Source of the DNA: Candidatus Aminicenantota bacterium
GTDB lineage: Bacteria; Acidobacteriota; Aminicenantia; Aminicenantales; Aminicenantaceae
Direction: 5' to 3'
Length of the DNA stretch: 22,380 nucleotides
NCBI GenBank assembly: GCA_023135995.1
Contig: JAGLRY010000095.1
Span: 1-22,380 of the forward strand
The notes below the pieces were generated by a model. That model made no database searches, had not been told where the DNA came from, and saw nothing but the letters and a program-made list of their open reading frames with translations. The position numbers and the translations under genes were made by a program. Positions 8,301 to 15,188 of the stretch are shown in pieces; position 1 is the first letter of the stretch; each line of letters begins with the position of its first letter.

Positions 8301-8594
8301 TATTCTGATGCGCACTGCTTCCCCGCAGCTTACCGCGATCAAGGGATCGGAAGGATCGTGGGGATGCCTGTTCCGGGCACATGCACGTTTGTGTGGTGGG
8401 AAATGTTGCAGAATGGTGTAGTTTTCGGGATTCCTAATCTCGGTGTGGCTGATAAAAACGGAGATATTCTAGAAAACAAACAACTCGAACCAGACATCAA
8501 AATGAGGAATGAGTATGACAAAGTCGCCACTGGAATCGACCAACAGTTAGAGCGAGCTGTGAAGGAATTGCTCGAGGAATTGGAAAATAAATAA
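5340..8594 (+). CDS. Exported Tricorn-like protease (beta-propellers, PDZ, S41)
   Basis: This protein of 1084 residues has the full Tricorn layout. A signal peptide (about 1-25, cut near LDA/QE) is followed by two WD40/PD40 propellers (about 30-330 and 330-720, with repeated SPDGK-type turns). Next come a helical core domain, a PDZ domain (about 790-880) and an S41 catalytic domain (about 890-1075). Catalytic residues can be placed by family knowledge: S771-H772 in ELNASHTGAR, the nucleophile S989 in ESNYSDAHCFP, and E1045 in ILENKQLEPDI. A very charged Lys/Glu-rich stretch at about 574-598 interrupts the second propeller. Archaeal Tricorn is cytosolic and trims proteasome products; this homologue is exported, so it more likely degrades peptides outside the cytoplasm. 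It faces away from the M14 carboxypeptidase gene across a strip of pseudogenes. Confidence 0.93.
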   Translation: MMKNWGCFLFCVLALLFLHSESLDAQEALWMRYPAISPDGQDIVFSYQGNLYKVRSDGGRALPLTMHPAYDFQPVWSNDGQYIAFASNRYGNFDVFLIPKDGGTPERLTFHSSDDMPYSFSHDNDSVLFSSARLDHPQNMQFPSGSLPELYSVSVKGERPVQVITTPALHVSLNTDGSQMLFEDTKGFEDPFRKHHTSSITRDIWLYEKESNSFRQLSTFVGEDRDPVFALNGNDFYYLSEQNGTMNVFKSSLSDPTRSTQISNFSFHPVRYLSLSRDGVLCYSHDGEIYTQSEGSDAQKISIQILSDNLANPTSVEIVSEQIREIVLSPNGKELAFVFRGEVFVTSTDGSMTKRITNTPEQERFINYSPDGKSIVYASERNNSWNIYISSLIKKDEKYFMNSTLLEEKPVLETVKETFQPAFSPDGKEIAYIEERTRLKVIDLESKETRTIMDGSQNFSYLDGDQHFEWSPDGKWFLLHFQLEEYWLNEVGLISSDGTGKVFNLSKSGFFDVSPQWVQMGKMMIWASNKSGMHSVAKSGPTELDIYGLFFTKKAFDVFRMSKEEYELYKEVQEEAKKDEKKKDEKKEKEKKEEKKIEPVEIDWEGLTERKARLTIHSSRLSDAEVTHDGKYLLYFSQGEKGYDLWRTELRTKETKVLAKFGGRGGALELDKESKNVFVLSGGTITKVEVESGKKKPLAIKDEMILNENAERNYLYDHVTRQVKKKFYDPELHGAQWEMLTTEYRRFLPHINNNWDFQEMLSELLGELNASHTGARYRHSDPQGDQTASLGVFFDQSYEGSGLKIVEIMKKSPLVQAGSKIIEGVIIEKIDGVTIEPGLNYYPLLNRKTGKIVLLSLFDPKSSERWEEKVKPITLREEGQLLYDRWVKRNRKVTHELSGGRLGYMHIRGMSDSSYRVFIDAVMGEEVNKEALIVDSRFNGGGDLVDDLTTFLSGKRYQVFKAPDRNIGFESQRRWTKPSIVLVCESNYSDAHCFPAAYRDQGIGRIVGMPVPGTCTFVWWEMLQNGVVFGIPNLGVADKNGDILENKQLEPDIKMRNEYDKVATGIDQQLERAVKELLEELENK

Positions 8595-8660
8595 TTCTAT
8601 ATAGGCTTATGAGTTTTTCACTGCACAGATTGGGAGAACTCTTAAAATAGAAAAGTGGTT

Positions 8661-9254
8661 TTAATAAAACTCCTTGAGTTCTCTGGCCTGTTTCTTTCCC
8701 AAATCTTTTAATTTATTCAACAGGTCAGGACGGCTTTTCCAAGCACCCTTTGGCCCGAGATTAGACTCGGCCACAACCCGGACTTTACCAAAGTCGCCCC
8801 TGTCGTTCCATGTAAAATAATTGGCAAGTTGGGATGCTGTCTCAAAATACTCTTTCTTTTTATTGTCTTCGTAAGTGACGATCAGAATACCACGGCGGGG
8901 TCCTTTTAGTTTGTATGGATCATATGTTGTGAAGCGTAATCGGTCGAAAAACATTTTGAGCTGTCCGGAGACACCGTCATAATAAATAGGTGATGCCAAA
9001 GCCCATATCTGCGCTCTCTGCAGGACGGAGAAGATAGTGTTCAGGTCATCTTTGACTGAGCAGGTCTTACCCTGTACGCAACGGTCACATGCCTGGCATC
9101 CACGGAATATCATCCCATTCAAATAGATGAATTCTGTTTTAAATCCTTCCGAAGATACTCCCTCTAGATATGCTCTAAGCAAGGAGGATGAATTCCCTCT
9201 TTTACGTGGACTTCCTGCAATCCCAACAGCTAATAAATCGTTCGTTTCTTTCAT
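8661..9254 (-). CDS. Flavodoxin-fold NAD(P)H:FMN reductase, iron-sulfur flavoprotein-like
   Basis: The 197-residue protein belongs to the NADPH-dependent FMN reductase/flavodoxin-2 group. The FMN phosphate loop is GSPRKRGNSS near residue 15, and SPIYYDGVSGQLKMFFDR near 88-105 is the flavin-side motif. A C-x2-C-x2-C-x5-C motif (C53, C56, C59, C65) lies between them. In archaeal iron-sulfur flavoproteins this compact motif binds a 4Fe-4S cluster, so electron transfer is plausible. The start at 9254 is preferred over the ATG two codons earlier because AGAG then lies 6 nt upstream. The gene converges with the Tricorn-like gene. Its redox partner is not evident from the neighbours. Confidence 0.85.
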   Translation of the reverse strand: MKETNDLLAVGIAGSPRKRGNSSSLLRAYLEGVSSEGFKTEFIYLNGMIFRGCQACDRCVQGKTCSVKDDLNTIFSVLQRAQIWALASPIYYDGVSGQLKMFFDRLRFTTYDPYKLKGPRRGILIVTYEDNKKKEYFETASQLANYFTWNDRGDFGKVRVVAESNLGPKGAWKSRPDLLNKLKDLGKKQARELKEFY

Positions 9255-9345
9255 ATGCATCTCTTGTGCTTTTTAAAATTGAATATTTATCATATTCTAT
9301 TATCTCAAACGATTTTTACAAAAGAAAGTTTATAAAGGGATGTAC

Positions 9346-9374
9346 TTGACCCAGCTATTTGCTTGTGATATTTT
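9346..9374 (+). promoter_or_regulatory. Candidate sigma-70 promoter of the small membrane protein
   Basis: TTGACC at 9346-9351 and TATTTT at 9369-9374 are separated by exactly 17 bp. Transcription would begin near 9381 and give a leader of about 58 nt to the ATG at 9439. The leader would contain the weak repeat copy at 9397-9419. Confidence 0.45.
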
Positions 9375-9396
9375 CGTCTTCAAAAAACATGAGACT

Positions 9397-9419
9397 CATC
9401 AACTCATGCAAATCTAGAC
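9397..9419 (-). repeat. Weak copy of the dispersed 26-bp repeat
   Basis: The plus-strand text CATCAACTCATGCAAATCTAG matches the clear copy at 21007 at about 20 of 24 positions with one gap (shared TCAACTC, TG and AATCTAGAC). It is intergenic, as all other copies are. It may be a decayed copy or a chance match. Confidence 0.4.
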
Positions 9420-9438
9420 AGTTCAACACGGATACTTA

Positions 9439-9630
9439 ATGCGTAGATGGGCGATTTTCCTTGTGATATTGGTCGTTGTCTATCTCGTATCCCAAGCCAA
9501 CAAAAAAAAAGACGTTCGTTCGCCGTTGCGAAAGCGCTTTAACGAAACACTCACGATTATCGTCTGGGTCATGCTCGTTGCCTATGTCCTGTCTTTTTTC
9601 TACTGGCTTTACACTCAGATTTTTAAATAG
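9439..9630 (+). CDS. Small membrane protein with two helices
   Basis: The 63-residue ORF begins MRRWAIFLVILVVVYLVSQ, a first helix at about 4-19. A basic loop follows (KKKDVRSPLRKRF), then a second helix at about 38-60 (IIVWVMLVAYVLSFFYWLY). The positive loop should lie in the cytoplasm with both ends outside. No clear Shine-Dalgarno site precedes the ATG, but a candidate promoter stands at 9346-9374. I recognise no family. The helix-loop-helix composition and its place in an otherwise empty gap support a real gene, and the function is unknown. Confidence 0.6.
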   Translation: MRRWAIFLVILVVVYLVSQANKKKDVRSPLRKRFNETLTIIVWVMLVAYVLSFFYWLYTQIFK

Positions 9631-9652
9631 ACATCTCTATTTCTCTTTCCTA

Positions 9653-10639
9653 TTAAAATTTCACTGTTAGGATGTAGTGGACAAGCTTGTCGTAGTGCCC
9701 GGCAAACCTCTCTACCCTATCCATGATGAGTCTATGACCGAATAATTTGAGTTCCAGGGCTGACATATAGAGGTAATTCATTACAGCGCGGGCATGGACT
9801 CGTTTTAGGGATTCGATCGACATGTATAGAGCAAGAGCCTCCTCTTTAAACTCTGGAACGTGAATTTCTGATGGATCGACAAATGCCTTCAAATTGATCG
9901 CAGGATAGATGAGATTTCTGGCCACAAATGTCTGCCGAATGATGTCCTTTGTCTCCTCCACTTCATCCTCTCCGTAAATTCCCGTTTCTCTTGAAGGAAT
10001 GGGAAGATAGGAACCCAGTTCATCGAACACCTCCTTCTTCTTCCATTTGCCATAAATCCATCCCACATACGGAATGAGTATTCCGCTTTGTAGAAACTTT
10101 GCCAGTTTTTCACGAATCTTGGACCCAAAGAATGAATCCTGATAACGATCGCGTTGCTTTGTCATATCGTTTTTAAGAAAGTGGTGGAGTCCATACATGA
10201 ATGATCCCATTATGGTAGGCACCTGTGTCAAATCCAGAAAGGAGATCGGATCCACCCGCACACCATCCTCCTCTTTCCCTTCACAGACTCTGTAGACTTG
10301 ATTTTTTTCTCTCAGTACTTTTCGACAATATGATTGAATATGGCTCTGTTCCTTCATGGGCAAATTGCGGATGATGAAAAGAAGGTCGATATCATCCTCC
10401 TCCAGGGGAATGCCCCTCAACCAGCTGCCGCGCAAATTGATGGAAACGAAGTTTTGGCCGTATTCCTTCTGGAATTTTGAGCCGGCCTCCATGAGAGTCT
10501 CTTCGAGATGTACAAAAAGGCCATTCTTTCTGTACGGGTTTTCCGGATCAAAAAAAGGAAACCGGAAATGTGTGCTCGATTCCAAATACAACCGTATTTT
10601 TTTTTCGGTGACCTTTTTATTTAAATGAAGTTTGGACAT
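9653..10639 (-). CDS. Orphan polymerase-beta superfamily nucleotidyltransferase
   Basis: The 328-residue protein carries the nucleotidyltransferase signature: RGSWLRG at 70-76, then D83-x-D85 (DDIDLLFII), and a likely third acidic residue at D130 (GVRVDPISF). These are the residues that bind two metals and the nucleotide in this superfamily. The GSxLRG-DxD spacing recalls archaeal CCA-adding enzymes and other class I-like enzymes, but residues 140-328 do not match any C-terminal domain I know. They contain a hydrophobic stretch (about 195-205) and a helical tail. The start at 10639 has GGAG 7 nt upstream. It diverges from the biotin ligase gene. Substrate and role (tRNA end repair, nucleotide signal or small-molecule tagging) cannot be told from the sequence. 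Confidence 0.75.
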   Translation of the reverse strand: MSKLHLNKKVTEKKIRLYLESSTHFRFPFFDPENPYRKNGLFVHLEETLMEAGSKFQKEYGQNFVSINLRGSWLRGIPLEEDDIDLLFIIRNLPMKEQSHIQSYCRKVLREKNQVYRVCEGKEEDGVRVDPISFLDLTQVPTIMGSFMYGLHHFLKNDMTKQRDRYQDSFFGSKIREKLAKFLQSGILIPYVGWIYGKWKKKEVFDELGSYLPIPSRETGIYGEDEVEETKDIIRQTFVARNLIYPAINLKAFVDPSEIHVPEFKEEALALYMSIESLKRVHARAVMNYLYMSALELKLFGHRLIMDRVERFAGHYDKLVHYILTVKF

Positions 10640-10661
10640 TCAGATACTCCGGCTCTATACG

Positions 10662-10721
10662 ATTTTAGTTTTATTTCGTTGTGTTTTCAACATTGAAAAA
10701 ATCGCCGTATGTGTGTACATT
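10662..10721. promoter_or_regulatory. Divergent promoters sharing one palindrome
   Basis: The palindrome TTTTCAA-CA-TTGAAAA occupies 10684-10699. Its right arm supplies TTGAAA (10693-10698), which is 17 bp from TACATT (10716-10721) and reads toward the biotin ligase. Its left arm supplies TTGAAA on the minus strand (10685-10690), which is 17 bp from TAAAAT (10662-10667) and reads toward the nucleotidyltransferase. Both spacings are ideal, so a protein bound to the palindrome would block both promoters. Confidence 0.6.
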
Positions 10722-10749
10722 AATTGTGCTTGAAGAAATGTGAAAAACG

Positions 10750-11682
10750 ATGATTATCTATACAGATGACAGAGATTATGCGGAACAAATTCTTCCTGGC
10801 CTGGAACCGTGGACGCCCCATGACACGAGTGCTGTAGACTCGAATCTTCACCATTTGAAGAAAAGATTGTTTTCGACTGGGACTGTGCATACGAGAGTGA
10901 GCGATAAACATGGGAGATGGACCCATGCGCTCGTGGTTAAACACGCTCCATCATCTCATTTTGATCATCTGATCGCATTGAGCCAGAAGGATGCCGAATT
11001 GCCCGATGGAACTCTGTGCCTGGCTGGGTCAGGACGCAAATTCCATGGCCTGAGGCATCGTCGCTGGTCTGCCCTGGAGGGCAACATACACCTAGCTGTT
11101 TCCCTCTCCCCTCGTCAGGTCATCAAAAACTTCCATACTGGATTTCCCGTCCTGGTAGCTGTCTCTCTCATCGATGCTATAGATGCATTTAAGGCCCTTC
11201 ATGGTCGAGCGGGGATAAAATGGGTTAACGATATCCTGATCGATGGAGCAAAGGTCGCAGGTTTTCTGGTCCACACGCAAAGTGTGGAAGACACAGTTCT
11301 TACCGCCATTTTGGGAATTGGGCTTAATGTGGAAAAAACCCCAAGGATCCAGTCTGATTCTTTCGTGCCTGAAGTCGCCTCATTAAGAAATTTTGTTCAA
11401 GATGAATTCGCTCTGAATCAAGAAAGAGTTCTTTTCCAGCTTCTCAACTCCTTGGATAAGAATTATGATCTCTTGCTCAGTGGGCGGTACTCTACGCTTC
11501 TCAAATTTTATAAAGAGCGTTCGCTTGTGATCGGTCATCATGTTAAAGTCGTGTCAGACGCTCCCTCCAAAACATCCAGAGAAATAGCCTCTGGGACAGT
11601 CGTAGATATCGGTGTGAATCTAGAACTATTCCTCAAGGGTCACAAAAAACCTGTAACATCTGGGAGGCTGATCCTCACCTGA
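10750..11682 (+). CDS. birA: Biotin--[carboxyl-carrier protein] ligase, catalytic type
   Basis: The 310-residue protein matches the BirA/BPL catalytic domain. KWVNDILIDGAKVAGFLV (157-174) is the KWPNDV..KxxGIL motif that holds ATP and biotin, and ILGIGLNV (187-194) is the following strand. The biotin-adenylate loop, normally GRGRRGRxW, reads GSGRKFHGLRHRRW (93-106), so it is changed and longer. There is no N-terminal helix-turn-helix, so it should not act as a biotin repressor, although about 60 extra residues precede the domain. A C-terminal SH3-like tail is at about 255-310. It would join biotin to the lysine of the decarboxylase alpha subunit encoded 470 bp downstream. The name is by domain, not by proven orthology. 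Confidence 0.8.
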   Translation: MIIYTDDRDYAEQILPGLEPWTPHDTSAVDSNLHHLKKRLFSTGTVHTRVSDKHGRWTHALVVKHAPSSHFDHLIALSQKDAELPDGTLCLAGSGRKFHGLRHRRWSALEGNIHLAVSLSPRQVIKNFHTGFPVLVAVSLIDAIDAFKALHGRAGIKWVNDILIDGAKVAGFLVHTQSVEDTVLTAILGIGLNVEKTPRIQSDSFVPEVASLRNFVQDEFALNQERVLFQLLNSLDKNYDLLLSGRYSTLLKFYKERSLVIGHHVKVVSDAPSKTSREIASGTVVDIGVNLELFLKGHKKPVTSGRLILT

Positions 11683-11804
11683 TTCTGTGTTATTCATCCT
11701 GTTATGCTTGCACGCTTGGTTCATGAAAAACTTCAAGGCAAACATGCATTCTTTGTGTAATTTAGTACGAATCAACCGGGATAATCAGAAAATTATTTGA
11801 TTCC

Positions 11805-11833
11805 TTGACACGAGGGCCTGACTCTCTTATACT
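11805..11833 (+). promoter_or_regulatory. Consensus sigma-70 promoter of the oadGAB operon
   Basis: TTGACA (11805-11810), a 17-bp spacer and TATACT (11828-11833) give a near-perfect promoter. The leader would be about 105 nt, AT-rich, and end in AGGAG 8 nt before the ATG of oadG. I see no riboswitch fold in the leader. This indicates strong expression of the decarboxylase pump separate from the ligase gene. Confidence 0.75.
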
Positions 11834-11945
11834 AGCTCCTCAATTATTGGGAAAGAAATAAGCACAATACTTCAGCCAGTTATGGCCTTATTAATTAACT
11901 TTATATCATTTATGCGACTTATACTATCCACACAGGAGTTTACTC

Positions 11946-12158
11946 ATGGAAACGACTGAATTATACATGATTTGTGGGATAGCCTTCCTCGCCGTTTTTG
12001 TTATCCTTACGCTCTTAGCTTTTCTGATGCGGATCATAATGCTCATATTTCCAGAGAAAGTCGCGGAGATCGATTCGGCCTTGATCGCTGCTGTGGCAGC
12101 CACAGTCCAGACCGTCTTTCCCGGGACGAAAATCACAAAGCTTGAGGAGAGAAAATGA
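11946..12158 (+). CDS. oadG: Sodium-pump decarboxylase gamma subunit (OadG)
   Basis: The 70-residue protein has a single membrane helix at about 7-32 (MICGIAFLAVFVILTLLAFL), then FPEKV and an Ala/Val-rich amphipathic segment, the usual form of the small gamma subunit that ties the alpha to the beta subunit. The proline-rich metal-binding tail seen in Klebsiella OadG is missing, as in many short OadG/MmdD-like proteins. It is the first gene of the operon. Its TGA overlaps the ATG of oadA (ATGA), so translation is coupled. It is recognised by size, topology and context more than by motif. Confidence 0.85.
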   Translation: METTELYMICGIAFLAVFVILTLLAFLMRIIMLIFPEKVAEIDSALIAAVAATVQTVFPGTKITKLEERK

Positions 12159-14017
12159 TATTCACAGAAAAAGCCAAAACGATCCGTGTTATGTTTATGC
12201 CTTTCCGCGATGGCCTTCAGAGCTCTTTTGGTGGAAAGGTTCGGCTGAACGATATTCTCCCAGCCATGAAAGCATCGGCCGAAGCCGGCATCCGCCATTT
12301 TGAGTTTGGCGGTGGTGCTCGCTACCAAGCTCCGTATTTCTATCTCGGTGAGGACCCCTTCGATGATATGAAGACCATGCGCGAGACTGTGGGTTCCGAT
12401 GTGGACCTGCAGATCCTCACCCGCTCTGTTTCAGGAGTCACGCTGACCACTCAATCCCCTGAAGGATTGGAGCTCCAGGCAAAACTGATGAAGGAGAACG
12501 GAACGACGTGGGACCGGAATTTTGACTACATGAATGACACCCGAAACCTCATCAACACAGGGCGCCCGATCGTCAAGTCAGGCATGCATCACCAAGTTTG
12601 TATCGCCCTTATGGGCCTCCCCTTCCATTCGGACAAGGTGCATACTGCGGATTTTTATGTCAATATCGGCAAACAACTCCTTGAGAGCGATCTCCATATC
12701 GACAGCATCTGCCTGAAGGATGCCAGCGGCACGACCGACCCAAAAACCATCTATGATACGGTTGTTGGATTAAAGAAGATGATGCCGCCGGAGATGCTTC
12801 TGTGGCAACACACTCATGATACAGCTAGCACAGCTGTTGCATGCTACATGGCAGGGATAGCTGGGGGTGTGGATGGCATCGATCTTTCAGTGCGACCCAT
12901 GGCCAGTGGGACCGTCCAGCCAGATGTCCGCTCTATGGCGCATGCCCTGAAAGGAACGGGATACACGCTGGATATCGACCCGGATAAGATGTTAGATATC
13001 GAGAACATCCTCAACGAGCTTATGAAGGAGTATGCATTTAACCCGGCTACTACGACTCCTGATCCACGCGTCCTGGGATTTCCGATGCCTGGTGGAGCCA
13101 TCGGCCCAAACGTCCACATGATGGTCAAGGCTGGAATCTTTGATAAATATGGTGACGTACTGGCCGAGTTTCCTATGGTCGTGGAAGCAGGAGGTGCTTG
13201 GACGAGCGTAACACCGGGAAGTCAGCAGTTCTGGTTGCAGGCATTTAACAATGTCATGTACGGAAGATGGAAAAAGATCGATCCCGGTTATGGGAGGGCA
13301 GTCCTTGGATATTTTGGAAAGCCTCCCCTCCCCCCAGACCCGGGAGTGATCAAGATCGCATCCGAACAGCTTGAGCTCTCAGTTTTCGACGGCGATCCCC
13401 TTGAGGCTGCGCCCAAGAATATCGAACCGGCAAAAAAAGCCCTGGAAGAACGAAACCTGCCTGTCTCAGAAAAAAACATTTTCTTGGTTATGGCTGCTAT
13501 GGTACCCGGAAAGAAAATGGAACTCAATGAAGGCATCCGGCTTTTGTCCGGAAAGCCAAGGATCGATATTCCTCTAAAAAAGAAAGAAGAAAAAAAGCCG
13601 GAAAAAGCCGAGTCCGCAGCACCACCAGCTGCGGCTGCGCCTGTGATCGCCGGACCTGTCACATCGCGATGTACAGTTACGGAAAATAATATATCACGGG
13701 AATTTACGGTTACTGTCGAGCCCCTCATATCCTCAGAAGCTGCGCCTTCTCCCTATCCTCCCCCATCTGCCCAACCCGTACAGGCACCTGTGCCGAGCGG
13801 GACATCGGTCCATTCTACGTTTGCTGGCGCCGTTGAAGTCAGTGAGATCCTTGTGAAAGTTGGCGATAAAGTCACCGAAGGCCAGGTTGTTGCCAAAGTC
13901 GAAGCCATGAAAGCTCAGCATGATATCGTAGCACCTGCCAGTGGCACGGTGTCTGCGATCCATGTCGAATTAGGGGATGAAGTCGATTCGTCCAAACCCA
14001 TTCTCACTATCTCATAA
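12155..14017 (+). CDS. oadA: Biotin-dependent decarboxylase alpha subunit (OadA/pyruvate carboxylase B type), divergent
   Basis: The 620-residue protein has a carboxyltransferase TIM barrel (about 5-290), a conserved carboxylase region (to about 475), an Ala/Pro linker (about 485-550) and a C-terminal biotinyl domain with the target lysine K586 in VEAMKAQH. Expected residues are present: metal ligands D19 in FRDGLQS and H219, H221 in HTHDT, catalytic-type K188 in LKDASG, C149, and MNDTRNL. Several surrounding motifs differ from canonical OadA: RDGLQS replaces RDAHQS, TRSVSG stands where LLRGQN is expected, and HTHDTAS replaces HTHDTSG. The usual reaction is oxaloacetate to pyruvate plus CO2 via carboxybiotin, with CO2 release at the beta subunit driving sodium export. 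The changes leave the substrate open. GAGGAG precedes the ATG. Confidence 0.88.
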   Translation: MIFTEKAKTIRVMFMPFRDGLQSSFGGKVRLNDILPAMKASAEAGIRHFEFGGGARYQAPYFYLGEDPFDDMKTMRETVGSDVDLQILTRSVSGVTLTTQSPEGLELQAKLMKENGTTWDRNFDYMNDTRNLINTGRPIVKSGMHHQVCIALMGLPFHSDKVHTADFYVNIGKQLLESDLHIDSICLKDASGTTDPKTIYDTVVGLKKMMPPEMLLWQHTHDTASTAVACYMAGIAGGVDGIDLSVRPMASGTVQPDVRSMAHALKGTGYTLDIDPDKMLDIENILNELMKEYAFNPATTTPDPRVLGFPMPGGAIGPNVHMMVKAGIFDKYGDVLAEFPMVVEAGGAWTSVTPGSQQFWLQAFNNVMYGRWKKIDPGYGRAVLGYFGKPPLPPDPGVIKIASEQLELSVFDGDPLEAAPKNIEPAKKALEERNLPVSEKNIFLVMAAMVPGKKMELNEGIRLLSGKPRIDIPLKKKEEKKPEKAESAAPPAAAAPVIAGPVTSRCTVTENNISREFTVTVEPLISSEAAPSPYPPPSAQPVQAPVPSGTSVHSTFAGAVEVSEILVKVGDKVTEGQVVAKVEAMKAQHDIVAPASGTVSAIHVELGDEVDSSKPILTIS

Positions 14018-14028
14018 AGGGTTTACAC

Positions 14029-15156
14029 ATGGATACCGTACTCAAAATCTTCCAGCAATCTGGATTTGCCAATCTCAGCTGGGGAAACTGGGTCATGTTT
14101 GCCATTGGCGGGATCCTGATTTATATGGCCATCGTCAAGAAATATGAGCCGCTCCTTTTGATCCCGATAGGTTTCGGGACCATTCTCGCAAATCTTCCTC
14201 TGGCTGATATGGGATCATATGGTGAGGGAATCATCGCCTTAATCTACAATCAGGGGATCAGAACAGAGTTTCTTCCCCCCCTTATCTTTTTAGGTGTTGG
14301 AGTCCTGACGGATTTCCGCCCTCTCCTCGGAAGACCCATGACTTTTCTTCTTGGAGCGGCTGCCCAATTGGGAATATTTGCGGCCGCTTTAGGAGCTTCA
14401 TATGTATTGGGTTTCAACTACAAAGAGGCTGCATCCATTGGCATTATCGGAGGGGCTGACGGTCCGACCTCTATATTCTTGGCCAGTCAACTGGCACCAC
14501 ATCTTTTAGGCCCTATAGCCGTCGCAGCCTACAGTTACATGTCTCTCGTTCCTATCATCCAGCCGCCGATCATCAGAATGCTCACCTCTAAAAAAGAACG
14601 CTCCATAGACATGCCTCAGGCTTTACCCGTTTCCCAGACAGCTGTCATACTCTTTCCGATAGTTACAGGTATCGTTGCTTCCCTTGCGATCCCATCCAGT
14701 GCTCCTCTCATCGGCATGTTGATGTTTGGGAACTTGCTCAGGGAGTGCGGTGTGACAGAACGACTCCGAAAAACAGCAGGGGGATCGCTGATCGATATCG
14801 TCACCATATTTTTGGGTCTTGCCGTGGGCGCGACTATGGATGCTGCTCATTTCCTGAATGTCAGAACTCTGCAGATTCTTCTTTTGGGAGCCATTGCTTT
14901 TTCCTTCAGCACTGCTGGCGGAGTTGTCTTTGCCAAGATTTTAAACCTGTTTTTGTCCAAAGAGAAGAAGATCAATCCCTGTATAGGTGCTGCAGGAGTA
15001 TCGGCAGTACCTATGGCAGCGAGAGTCGTCCAAAATTTTGTCGCGGAACAGACGGAAGGAAAAGTTAATCCCTTGATGCCTGCCATGGGGCCGAATGTTG
15101 CGGGTGTTATCGGTTCGGCTATAGCGGCTGGTGTTTTTCTGATGTTCTTAGGATGA
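14029..15156 (+). CDS. oadB: Sodium-translocating decarboxylase beta subunit (OadB)
   Basis: This very hydrophobic protein of 375 residues is the membrane channel that decarboxylates carboxybiotin and moves sodium ions outward. The key motif IIGGADGPTS at about 139-148 holds D144, equivalent to D203 of Klebsiella OadB, which is needed for sodium binding and decarboxylation. FGNLLRECGVTERL at about 233-246 is the second conserved half. GFGTILANLP near 48-57 and the C-terminal MGPNVAGVIGSAIAAG are also typical. The gene lies 11 bp after oadA with AAAGGG before its ATG, completing a G-A-B operon. It converges with rho across only 32 bp. Confidence 0.96.
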   Translation: MDTVLKIFQQSGFANLSWGNWVMFAIGGILIYMAIVKKYEPLLLIPIGFGTILANLPLADMGSYGEGIIALIYNQGIRTEFLPPLIFLGVGVLTDFRPLLGRPMTFLLGAAAQLGIFAAALGASYVLGFNYKEAASIGIIGGADGPTSIFLASQLAPHLLGPIAVAAYSYMSLVPIIQPPIIRMLTSKKERSIDMPQALPVSQTAVILFPIVTGIVASLAIPSSAPLIGMLMFGNLLRECGVTERLRKTAGGSLIDIVTIFLGLAVGATMDAAHFLNVRTLQILLLGAIAFSFSTAGGVVFAKILNLFLSKEKKINPCIGAAGVSAVPMAARVVQNFVAEQTEGKVNPLMPAMGPNVAGVIGSAIAAGVFLMFLG

Positions 15157-15188
15157 TGTTAAAGAAACGTTCTGGCCGCTAGCAATCT

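Noticed and set aside
8634..8683. GAGAACTC..GAGTTCTC inverted repeat between convergent genes as a terminator
   Set aside because: The loop is about 34 nt, the inner pairing is only A:T, and one arm lies in the reductase gene. It is not a convincing terminator.
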